Shown piece after piece: positions 15,660 to 22,492 of a stretch of DNA of 35,056 nt. The notes below the pieces were generated by a model, which saw only the letters and a list, made by a program, of their open reading frames with translations, made no database searches and was not told where the DNA came from. The stretch's first letter is position 1. Each line of letters begins with the position of its first letter. The translations under genes were made by a program, and so were the position numbers. The stretch comes from Mycobacterium helveticum. GTDB lineage: Bacteria > Actinomycetota > Actinomycetes > Mycobacteriales > Mycobacteriaceae. The DNA lies in NCBI RefSeq assembly GCF_007714205.1, contig NZ_VMQU01000052.1, forward strand, positions 1-35,056. Direction: 5' to 3'.

Positions 15660-15743
15660 GAGATGGCCCAGTCACGAGATGGCCCAGTCACGAGATGGCC
15701 CAGTCACGAGATGTCCCCGTCCTGAGATCGTCACGAGATGTCC
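15660..15743. repeat. 16-bp tandem repeat between hypA and hypB
   Basis: Three exact forward-strand units GAGATGGCCCAGTCAC at 15660-15675, 15676-15691 and 15692-15707 are followed by a partial unit GAGATGTCC (15708-15716). Degenerate copies continue (GAGATCGTCAC at 15724-15734, GAGATGTCC at 15735-15743) into the last codons and stop of hypA. On the transcribed strand each full unit contains GTGA, a start overlapping a stop. The repeat seems to have grown out of the 3' end of hypA. Confidence 0.92.
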
Positions 15744-16066
15744 AATGACGTCACCAGGAATTCGTTTCCGCGCACCACCTCGACGTCGGAACTGTCGCAG
15801 CGCGGGCACCAGATCGACCAGGCCGAGGTGACCTCGGAGAGTTGACCGCACGCGCGGCAGCGCACCTCGGCGGTGACGCACTCGAGTTCCAGCGCGGCGT
15901 CCGGCAGGTCCTCGGCGTCCCGGACGAGCGTCCAGCAGAACGCCAGCGATTCCGGCACCACCTGGCGCAGCGCACCGATCCGCACCCGCACCACGTCGAC
16001 GTGGCGGCCGTCGGCATGCGTCTTGGCCACGCCGGCGATCGCCTCGCACAGCGAGAGCTCATGCAC
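15731..16066 (-). CDS. hypA: Hydrogenase nickel-incorporation metallochaperone HypA
   Basis: 111 residues. The N-terminal MHEL supplies the nickel ligand His2, which requires the GTG start at 16064-16066. The zinc site is CRAC and CPRC (Cys70, Cys73, Cys87, Cys90). HypA receives nickel and passes it, with HypB, to the hydrogenase large subunit. The final codons (DIS and stop) form the first degenerate unit of the tandem repeat that separates hypA from hypB. It is 87 bases downstream of the nickel permease gene on the same strand, so uptake and insertion of nickel may be co-transcribed. Confidence 0.95.
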   Translation of the reverse strand: MHELSLCEAIAGVAKTHADGRHVDVVRVRIGALRQVVPESLAFCWTLVRDAEDLPDAALELECVTAEVRCRACGQLSEVTSAWSIWCPRCDSSDVEVVRGNEFLVTSLDIS

Positions 16067-16153
16067 CGCGGATCACCGGCGCCCGCGTGCGGCCGAGGAG
16101 CACATGGCACCGTTCTACACCCGAACCGCCGTTCTGCGGGAGAGCGTGGCGGC

Positions 16154-17293
16154 CTATCGCGCGGTCTCGGCCCCGGCAGCGGTGGAGCCCCACCTCTCCT
16201 CGATGCGGCCGTAGCGCCAGACGAGCAGGGCGACGGCCCAGGTGAGCACGAACATGCCGACGACGCAGTAGCCGACCGCGTTGAGGTCCAGCCCGCCGAT
16301 CCATTCCCAGAACGGGCCGCGCCAGCCGAACTGGCCGGCGAACAGCCCGAGCAGTTCCACGCTGCCGATGAGCAGCGCGACGGCCACCGACAGCGCGGTG
16401 ATGGTGATGTTGTAGTAGATCTTGCGCACCGGGCTGGAAAAGGCCCAGCCGTAGGCGAAGTTCATGAACGAGCCGTCGACGGTGTCCAGCAGGCACATGC
16501 CGGCGGCGAACAGCACGGGCAGGCACAGGATGGCATACCACGGCAGGCCGGACGCCGCGCTCGTGCTCGCCAGCACCAGCAGCGCGATCTCCGTGGCGGT
16601 GTCGAAGCCGAGCCCGAACAACAGCCCGACCGGGTAGGCGTGCCACGACTTGGTGATGGACCTGGTCAACCGGCCGAGCAGTCGGTTCAGCAGCCCGCGG
16701 TTGTCCAGGTGTCGTTCCAGCTCCGCCGCGTCTTTCTCGGGATCGTAGCGGCCGCGGCGCAATCGGGCGAAGACGCGCAGGATGCCGACGAGGATGACGA
16801 TGTTGACGATGGCGATCAGGTACAGGAACGCGCCGGAGACGCTCGTCCCGATCAGGCCCGTGTAGTGGTGCAGCGGCGACGAGTCGTGCTCGACCGGGCC
16901 CGCGAGCGCTTTGATCCCGCTCGTCAGCAGCACCGCCAGCGCGAACACCACCGAGGAGTGGCCCAGGGAGAAGAAGAAACCGACCGCAAGCGGACGCTGC
17001 CCGTCGTTCATCAGCTTGCGGGTGGTGTTGTCGATCGCGGCGATGTGATCCGCATCGAAGGCATGGCGCAGGCCCAGGGTGTAGGCCGTGATCCCGATGC
17101 CGATCCCGAAGGCCCTGCCGCCCACGCTGAGTTGCGCGGGTTCGACCAGCAACAGCAGGGTCAGCCAGCCGATCAGGTGCAGCGCGACGATGAACGCCGA
17201 CATCGATCCCAGCCGCCACCACTCCGCCGGCGTCAGGGCGCTGAGCAGCCTGGTCGTCCAGGACGGCCGCCAGTCGAGCCGGGCACTGGACAC
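16154..17293 (-). CDS. nicT: Nickel/cobalt permease NicT (NiCoT family)
   Basis: 379-residue integral membrane permease of the HoxN/NixA/NicT family, importing Ni2+ (possibly Co2+). The signature HAFDADHIAAIDNTTRK lies near residue 75, LGHSSVVFALAV follows, and GLGFDTATE is in the second half. About eight membrane helices, with a charged cytoplasmic loop (RLRRGRYDPEKDAAELERH). The GTG at 17291-17293 follows an AAGGA ribosome binding site. M. tuberculosis keeps the orthologue Rv2856 beside mtr although it has no hydrogenase locus there. Position, an upstream Nur-type box and the divergent Fur gene suggest repression when nickel is sufficient. Confidence 0.95.
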   Translation of the reverse strand: MSSARLDWRPSWTTRLLSALTPAEWWRLGSMSAFIVALHLIGWLTLLLLVEPAQLSVGGRAFGIGIGITAYTLGLRHAFDADHIAAIDNTTRKLMNDGQRPLAVGFFFSLGHSSVVFALAVLLTSGIKALAGPVEHDSSPLHHYTGLIGTSVSGAFLYLIAIVNIVILVGILRVFARLRRGRYDPEKDAAELERHLDNRGLLNRLLGRLTRSITKSWHAYPVGLLFGLGFDTATEIALLVLASTSAASGLPWYAILCLPVLFAAGMCLLDTVDGSFMNFAYGWAFSSPVRKIYYNITITALSVAVALLIGSVELLGLFAGQFGWRGPFWEWIGGLDLNAVGYCVVGMFVLTWAVALLVWRYGRIEERWGSTAAGAETAR

Positions 17294-17307
17294 GGGAATC
17301 CTTCCGG

Positions 17308-17341
17308 CATCGGGCGGGCGACAACATCGGGCGGGCGACAA
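17308..17341. repeat. 17-bp direct repeat in the nicT leader
   Basis: CATCGGGCGGGCGACAA occurs at 17308-17324 and again, without a gap, at 17325-17341. It lies between the nicT start and the palindromic box, so it is probably transcribed as part of the nicT leader. Function unknown. Confidence 0.85.
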
Positions 17342-17374
17342 CCGGCCCGACTGTAAGCGGCATCCGCGCCCAGA

Positions 17375-17389
17375 TGCAAGCCGCTTGCA
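17375..17389. promoter_or_regulatory. Putative Nur (nickel-responsive Fur) operator
   Basis: Perfect 7-1-7 palindrome TGCAAGC-C-GCTTGCA. It contains TGCAA-N5-TTGCA, the form I recall for the Streptomyces Nur box. It lies in the divergent promoter region, 82 bases from the nicT start and 66 from the Fur-family start, so one site could control both genes. Confidence 0.72.
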
Positions 17390-17454
17390 GGAGCGGCCGC
17401 GCCCCGCCGCCGGCAGAACTGGCGGTCCCGGGCGTCGGGAGCAACACTGGTCGG

Positions 17455-17955
17455 GTGACCTGTAAGCAGTCCGTCCTGGACCCCGCCGTCACCGAACGCA
17501 TCGGTGACTTCCTGCGCGCCCGCGGGCTGCGGCGGATGGCCTCGCGGATCCAGGTGCTGGCGGTGCTCGAGCCGGTCCACGGGCATTTGCCGGTCGCCGA
17601 CATCCACCATCGGGTGCGTGGGTGCGTGCCGCCCGGCGCGCAGGCGCCCGACGTGGCGACCATCTACCGCACGGTGACCACTCTGGTCGATCAGGGGGTG
17701 CTGCACGCGTTGACGCTGGACAGCGGCGTCACCACCTACGGGCTGGCCACCGCCCCCCATCACCACGCGGTCTGCACCCAGTGCGGCGCGATCATCGAGG
17801 TGCCCGCCCGGCAGCTCAGTTCGGCGCTCGAGCAGGCGATGGTGGGCAGTTCGTTCGAGCTCTCCGAGCGGGCCGGCCTCACCCTGCGCGGGCTGTGCCC
17901 GCAGTGCCAGGCCGGTGAGCCCGGGCCGCGGCCGCGCGGTCGCGCGCGCCGCTGA
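17455..17955 (+). CDS. Fur-family metalloregulator, probably nickel-responsive (Nur-like)
   Basis: 166-residue Fur-family repressor. The N-terminal winged-helix domain has the recognition region APDVATIYRTVTTLVDQGV. The C-terminal dimerisation domain has a His-rich metal segment HHHAVCTQCG (His102-104, Cys107, Cys110) and a second pair CPQC (Cys148, Cys151), giving the structural zinc site. The GTG at 17455 is chosen because the family N-terminus begins about there; an ATG at 17374 would overlap the palindromic operator. It diverges from nicT, and a Nur-type box lies between them. Zur is the main alternative; FurA is unlikely because no katG is adjacent. The stop is 2 bases from the convergent mtr stop. 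Confidence 0.88.
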   Translation: MTCKQSVLDPAVTERIGDFLRARGLRRMASRIQVLAVLEPVHGHLPVADIHHRVRGCVPPGAQAPDVATIYRTVTTLVDQGVLHALTLDSGVTTYGLATAPHHHAVCTQCGAIIEVPARQLSSALEQAMVGSSFELSERAGLTLRGLCPQCQAGEPGPRPRGRARR

Positions 17956-17957
17956 CC

Positions 17958-19334
17958 TCAGCACAGGCCCAGCAGCGCGTTCTCGACTACCTCGGGCAGC
18001 GCCGGATGGATCCAGTACTGGCCGCGGGCCAGCTCCGGTGCGCTCAGCCCGAAGCTCATCGCCTGGATCAGCGGCTGGATGATCGACGACGCCTGCGGGC
18101 CCATGATGTGGGCGCCCAGCAGGCGCCCGCCGGGGCGGTCGGCGATCAGTTTGACGATCCCGGTGGTGTCCTCCATCGCCCAGCCGTAGCCCACGTCGCC
18201 GTAGTCCTGGATCGCGACCGAGACATCGAATCCCGCTGCGACGGCCTGGTTTTCGGTCAAGCCGACCATGGCCAGCTGGGGATCGGTGAACACCGCCGCC
18301 GGGACGTGGCGGTGGTCGGTCACGGCCATCGACGCGGTGTCGTCCCAGTCGCACAGCAGGTTGTGCTGCACGACGCGGGCCTCGTGGTTGGCGACGTGCT
18401 TGAGCATATACGGCGACGAGACATCGCCCAGGGCGAAAACGTTACGGGCCGAGGTCCGTTGGTGGGCGTCGACGGCCACGCGCCCGCACTCGACGTCGAC
18501 ACCGGCCAGCTCGGCGTCGAGGAGATCGCCATTGGGCACCCGGCCGGTCGCCACCAGCAGCGCGTCGGCGGCCAGCGTGGCTCCGTCGTCGAGCCGCAGG
18601 GTGACGCCGCCGCCGCGCCGGGCGGCGCCCACGACATTGCGACGGGTGCGCAGCTCCCATTTGGTGGCCGCGATACGGGTGAACCGCTCGCAGATGGTGT
18701 CGTCGCAGTGCCTCAGCAGGCAGCCGCCGCGGACCACCACGGTCACCCGCACCCCGAGCGCGGAGAAGACGTGCGCGAATTCCGCTGCCACGAAGCCACT
18801 TCCGACGATCACCAGGTGCTCGGGCAGCTCGGCGATCCGCATGATCGTGTCGCTGGTGTGGTAGTGCACCCCGGAGGCCGAGATCGCCGGTGGAACCACC
18901 GGGCGCGAACCTGCCGCGATCACCACCTGATCGGCGGCGAACTCGTCGGTCTCGGTGCGCAGCAGGTAGCGCCCGTCGGATCGGGTGGGCCCGAACCGGG
19001 TGTGCCGGCGGTACACGTCGATGTTGGCCGCGCTGCGCCGGTATTCCTCGCCGCCGACCGCGACGGGATCGATGCGGCCGAAGATGCGGGAGACGACGTC
19101 GCTCCAGCGCACCCGGTCCAGGTGCGCGTCGAGGCCGTAGCGCGCCGCGCCGCGGATCGTCTCGGCGACGTCGGCGGCGTAGACGAACATCTTCGTGGGC
19201 AGGCACCCGACGTTCAGGCAGGTGCCGCCGAAGGGGCCCTGCTCGCAGATCGCCACCCGCTTGTCCGCGTAGCGGTCGTCGGGAATGCCGTTGCCCGAAC
19301 CCGTCCCGATGATCGCGAGGTCATAGGTTTCCAT
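17958..19334 (-). CDS. mtr: Mycothione reductase
   Basis: Flavoprotein disulfide reductase that reduces oxidised mycothiol with NADPH, the actinobacterial counterpart of glutathione reductase. 458 residues, against 459 in M. tuberculosis Rv2855. FAD-binding GTGSGN is at residues 10-15, the redox-active pair is GGTCLNVGC (Cys39, Cys44), the NADPH fold is VIVGSGFVAAEFAHVF, and the C-terminal catalytic His-Glu pair is in HPALPEVVE (His443, Glu448). The ATG at 19332-19334 is the family start; the frame remains open upstream only as a shadow of the next gene. It follows the hydrolase gene by 10 bases and is probably co-transcribed with it. Confidence 0.97.
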   Translation of the reverse strand: METYDLAIIGTGSGNGIPDDRYADKRVAICEQGPFGGTCLNVGCLPTKMFVYAADVAETIRGAARYGLDAHLDRVRWSDVVSRIFGRIDPVAVGGEEYRRSAANIDVYRRHTRFGPTRSDGRYLLRTETDEFAADQVVIAAGSRPVVPPAISASGVHYHTSDTIMRIAELPEHLVIVGSGFVAAEFAHVFSALGVRVTVVVRGGCLLRHCDDTICERFTRIAATKWELRTRRNVVGAARRGGGVTLRLDDGATLAADALLVATGRVPNGDLLDAELAGVDVECGRVAVDAHQRTSARNVFALGDVSSPYMLKHVANHEARVVQHNLLCDWDDTASMAVTDHRHVPAAVFTDPQLAMVGLTENQAVAAGFDVSVAIQDYGDVGYGWAMEDTTGIVKLIADRPGGRLLGAHIMGPQASSIIQPLIQAMSFGLSAPELARGQYWIHPALPEVVENALLGLC

Positions 19335-19344
19335 GCGCGGTTGC

Positions 19345-20364
19345 TCACCTGCTCTGCCATGACGCCGCGGCGTCGGTGTTGTCGGTGCGCAGGTAGTCGT
19401 CCAGCCACCGGTCGAGTTGGCGATAGGCCTCCCGGCGCGGTTGCGCCAGGGACAGGAACACGTCGTGTTTGGCGCCGGCCACCGATGCGATGGTGGAGTG
19501 GTTGCCGATGCAGCCGGCCCACCGGGCGATCTGGGTGACGTCGAGAACCGCGTCACCGCACTGCATCTGCGCCGGGTCGCCGCATTCGGCGACGCTGCGG
19601 TCCGACCGCAGGATCAGGTTGGGCACGCCCACGTCGAGCCCGCGGTGCAGCCGCGCCTGGCCGCGCCGGACGGCGTGCAGCCAGCCGAACGTGATCGGGA
19701 AGCCGCCCACCGGTTTCCACCGCAGGTCGTAGTCGAACTCGCCGTGGTAGTCGCGGTGCAGGGTGGTGCCGTAACCGTCCTCACCGGGCGGCCGGGCCAC
19801 CCCCTTGGACCGCACCCGCGACAGCCCGGCGATCACCGCCGAGGTCAGCGGAAGGCGCAGGACGGCAGGGCCGGGCAGGTCCAGGAACGGGCTGTTGAGC
19901 ACCAGTCCCCCGATGCCGGCGTGCGCCGCGGCGTCGCGGCGCCGCAACCGGTCCAGCCACAACGACGCGATCAGCCCGCCGGCGGAGTGGGCGTACACCA
20001 GGACCTTGACGGGGTGGTCCCGCTCCCTGATCACCGACAGGGCGTGCCCGAGTTCGGCGTCGTAGCCCTCCAGGTCCGTGACGAAGTGCGGGGTCTGGCC
20101 GTCGCGGTGCGACCGGCCGCACTTGCGCAGGTCCAGCGCGTAGAACGCGAAGCCGCGGCCGGCGAAGTGATCCGCCAGCGCGGTGTGAAAGAAGTAGTCG
20201 GTGTAGCCGTGCACCGCCAGGACCGCGTGCGGCCCGTCGCCGCCCGGTTGCCGGCCGCGCCGGACCAGCGTGGCGGCGATCTCGCCCTCGCCGTCGGGAT
20301 CGGGACCCAGCGGCAGGGTGCGCTGCCAGTAGCCGGGCAGGACGTCGGGCATCCAGCCGCTCAC
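19345..20364 (-). CDS. Alpha/beta hydrolase, Rv2854-like (serine aminopeptidase S33 type)
   Basis: 339 residues with an alpha/beta-hydrolase fold close to monoacylglycerol lipases. Visible are the oxyanion-loop region [28 protein letters not shown], the nucleophile elbow AHSAGG (Ser of GxSxG-like HSAGG), and a late catalytic His in GAKHDVFLS. No signal peptide. The substrate is unknown. M. tuberculosis Rv2854 occupies the same place upstream of mtr. The GTG at 20362-20364 is taken as start; an ATG at 20350-20352 is the alternative. Confidence 0.9.
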   Translation of the reverse strand: MSGWMPDVLPGYWQRTLPLGPDPDGEGEIAATLVRRGRQPGGDGPHAVLAVHGYTDYFFHTALADHFAGRGFAFYALDLRKCGRSHRDGQTPHFVTDLEGYDAELGHALSVIRERDHPVKVLVYAHSAGGLIASLWLDRLRRRDAAAHAGIGGLVLNSPFLDLPGPAVLRLPLTSAVIAGLSRVRSKGVARPPGEDGYGTTLHRDYHGEFDYDLRWKPVGGFPITFGWLHAVRRGQARLHRGLDVGVPNLILRSDRSVAECGDPAQMQCGDAVLDVTQIARWAGCIGNHSTIASVAGAKHDVFLSLAQPRREAYRQLDRWLDDYLRTDNTDAAASWQSR

Positions 20365-20382
20365 CCCGCCAGCTTAAGGCGC

Positions 20383-20430
20383 GGTCACGGCGCGCGGCCG
20401 CAGGGAGGCGCACGTCCGCGCGCCGTCACC
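20383..20430. promoter_or_regulatory. Large inverted repeat in the mqo/Rv2854-like divergent promoter
   Basis: Two 15-base arms (20383-20397 and 20416-20430) pair at 14 of 15 positions; the inner 11 bases (ACGGCGCGCGG) pair perfectly, and the loop is 18 bases. It fills the middle of the 116-bp gap between two divergent genes and reaches to within 7 bases of a putative mqo -10 box (TAGCCT, 20437-20442). It could be an operator or a leader hairpin of the minus-strand gene. There is no U-tract. Confidence 0.65.
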
Positions 20431-20436
20431 GGTCGA

Positions 20437-20442
20437 TAGCCT
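20437..20442 (+). promoter_or_regulatory. Putative mqo -10 box
   Basis: TAGCCT fits the mycobacterial TANNNT -10 element. A start about 7 bases later would give a leader of about 30 bases that includes the ribosome binding site GGGAAGGA (20462-20469). No clear -35 hexamer; that region is occupied by the inverted repeat. Confidence 0.45.
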
Positions 20443-20480
20443 GGGGATCGGCACTCCCCGAGGGAAGGACCGACGATCCG

Positions 20481-21968
20481 GTGTCCAGGCAAGCCGCAAC
20501 CGCGCGGACTGACGTCGCGCTGGTGGGCGCGGGCATCATGAGCGCCACGCTGGGGGCGGTGCTGCGCCGGCTGGAACCGGACTGCTCGATCACCCTCGTC
20601 GAGCGGCTCGACGCCGTCGCCGGCGAAAGCAGCGGCCCCTGGAACAACGCCGGGACCGGGCATTCGGCGCTGTGCGAACTCAACTACACCCCGGAGCGGC
20701 GCGACGGGTCGATCGACATCGGCAAGGCGGTGCACGTCAACGAGCAGTTCCAGGTGACCCGCCAATTCTGGGCCTACGCCGTCACCAACGGGATCGTGGC
20801 CGATCGCGGCTTCCTCAACGCGATCCCGCACGCCAGCTTCGTGCGCGGGGCGCGGCGGGTCGACTATCTGCGGCGGCGGCAGCGGGCGCTGGCTCCCAAC
20901 CCGCTGTTCGCCGGCACGGAACTGATCGACGACCCCGACGAGTTCGCGCGCCGGCTGCCCCTGATGGCCGCCGAGCGGGACTTCTCCGAGCCCATCGCGC
21001 TGAACTGGGCTCCCCAGGGCACCGACGTCGACTTCGGCGCCCTGTCCCGCCAGCTCATCGGCTTCTGCGTGCGCCACGGAGCCACCGCTTTGTTCGGTCA
21101 CGAGGTGCGTGACCTCACGCGCCAGGGCGACGGCAGCTGGACGCTGCTGCTCGGCAATCGCCGCACCGGCCAAAGCCGCAGGCTCAACGCGAAATTCGTC
21201 TTCGTCGGCGCGGGCGGCGACGCGCTGCCGCTGCTGCAGAGATCGGGCATCAGGGAGGTCAGGGGCTTTGCCGGGTTCCCGATCGGGGGTCGCTTCCTGC
21301 GCGCCGCCAGGCCGGCGCTCACCGCCGCGCACCGGGCCAAGGTGTACGGCGTTCCGGCGCCGGGCGCCCCGCCGCTGGGCGCGCTGCACCTGGACCTGCG
21401 GCTGGTCAACGGCAAGGCGTGGCTGGTGTTCGGCCCGTACGCCGGCTGGTCACCGAAGTTCTTGAAGCACGGGCATTTCACCGATCTGCCCCGCTCGGTG
21501 CAGCCGGACAACCTGCTGTCGCTGCTCGGCGCCGGCGTCACCGAGCTGGCGCTGGTGCAGTATCTGATCGGCCAACTGCGGCTCTCCGGACCCGAGCGGG
21601 TGCGCATGTTGCGCGAATTCGTGCCCAGCGCAGTGGATTCGGACTGGGAGCTGACGGTGGCCGGTCAGCGGGTGCAGGTGATCCGGCGGGACCGGCGCAG
21701 GGGCGGGGTGCTGGAGTTCGGCACGACCGTCCTGAGTGACGCGGACGGCACGATCGCCGGACTGCTCGGGGGCTCGCCGGGGGCATCGACCGCCGTGCCG
21801 ATCGCGCTGGAGGTGCTGCGGCGGTGTTTCGCGCGCCGCTACCAAACCTGGCTTCCCGCACTCAAAGAGATGGTTCCGTCCCTTGGTGTGGAGCTGTCCC
21901 GCGAGCCGGCCCTGTTCGACGAGGTGTGGTCGTGGGGCAGCAAGGCCTTACAGCTGGAGGTTGCATGA
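20481..21968 (+). CDS. mqo: Malate:quinone oxidoreductase
   Basis: FAD-dependent, membrane-associated enzyme that oxidises malate to oxaloacetate and passes electrons to menaquinone, replacing or assisting soluble malate dehydrogenase. 495 residues. The N-terminal FAD fold is [19 protein letters not shown], followed by [20 protein letters not shown], typical of the family, and a C-terminal [17 protein letters not shown]. Orthologue of Rv2852c. The GTG start has GGGAAGGA 11 bases upstream. The last codons (GTTGCATGA) form the first copy of the 16-bp tandem repeat leading into the next gene. Confidence 0.97.
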   Translation: MSRQAATARTDVALVGAGIMSATLGAVLRRLEPDCSITLVERLDAVAGESSGPWNNAGTGHSALCELNYTPERRDGSIDIGKAVHVNEQFQVTRQFWAYAVTNGIVADRGFLNAIPHASFVRGARRVDYLRRRQRALAPNPLFAGTELIDDPDEFARRLPLMAAERDFSEPIALNWAPQGTDVDFGALSRQLIGFCVRHGATALFGHEVRDLTRQGDGSWTLLLGNRRTGQSRRLNAKFVFVGAGGDALPLLQRSGIREVRGFAGFPIGGRFLRAARPALTAAHRAKVYGVPAPGAPPLGALHLDLRLVNGKAWLVFGPYAGWSPKFLKHGHFTDLPRSVQPDNLLSLLGAGVTELALVQYLIGQLRLSGPERVRMLREFVPSAVDSDWELTVAGQRVQVIRRDRRRGGVLEFGTTVLSDADGTIAGLLGGSPGASTAVPIALEVLRRCFARRYQTWLPALKEMVPSLGVELSREPALFDEVWSWGSKALQLEVA

Positions 21969-22020
21969 CGATGAGGTTGTATGACGATGAGGTTGCATGA
22001 CGATGAGGTTGTATGACGAT
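21965..22020. repeat. 16-bp tandem repeat between mqo and the GNAT gene
   Basis: Unit ATGACGATGAGGTTGY starts at 21965, 21981 and 21997, with a partial fourth copy (ATGACGATG) at 22013 that is the start of the next gene. The bases before the first copy (GAGGTTGC, end of mqo) match the tail of a unit. Every unit carries a stop/start overlap (ATGA) and a GAGG ribosome binding site. Confidence 0.95.
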
Positions 22021-22492
22021 GTTGAGTGAGGCGCTGCGCCGCGCCTGGGCGCAGGACCTCGACACCCACACCCTCTACGAGTTGCTCAAGCTGAGGGTCG
22101 AGGTGTTCGTCGTCGAACAGGCCTGCCCCTACCCGGAGTTGGACGGCCGCGACCTGCTTGCCGAAACCCGGCACTTCTGGCTGGAAGCCGCCGACGGCGA
22201 CGTCATCTGCACCCTGCGGCTGATGGAGGAGCACGCCGGAGGCACCAAGGCGTTCCGCATCGGCCGGCTGTGCACCAAACGCAGTGTGCGGGGTCAGGGC
22301 CACACCACCCGGCTGCTGCGCGCCGCGCTGGCCGAGGTCGGCGACTACCCGTGCCGGATCAACGCGCAGACGTATCTGGCCGACATGTATGCACAGCACG
22401 GGTTCATCCGGGACGGTGAGGATTTCGTCGACGACGGGGTGCCGCATGTGCCGATGCTGCGGCCCGGATCCGGTCTGGCAGAGCTGCCGTGA
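22013..22492 (+). CDS. GNAT-family N-acetyltransferase (ElaA-like, Rv2851c orthologue)
   Basis: 159 residues, ElaA-type GNAT fold. Visible are [27 protein letters not shown] at the N-terminus, the acetyl-CoA loop [19 protein letters not shown] (R/QxxGxG/A: RGQGHT) and a C-terminal [25 protein letters not shown]. The substrate is unknown. The start is either the ATG at 22013 or the one at 22019; the GAGG at 22005-22008 lies 4 or 10 bases upstream. The gene is separated from mqo only by the tandem repeat and overlaps the chelatase gene by 4 bases (GTGA). Confidence 0.92.
   Translation: MTMLSEALRRAWAQDLDTHTLYELLKLRVEVFVVEQACPYPELDGRDLLAETRHFWLEAADGDVICTLRLMEEHAGGTKAFRIGRLCTKRSVRGQGHTTRLLRAALAEVGDYPCRINAQTYLADMYAQHGFIRDGEDFVDDGVPHVPMLRPGSGLAELP

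Noticed and set aside
15660..15743. Short array considered as a CRISPR
   Set aside because: Units are 16 bp and directly adjacent, without unique spacers, and no cas genes are present.
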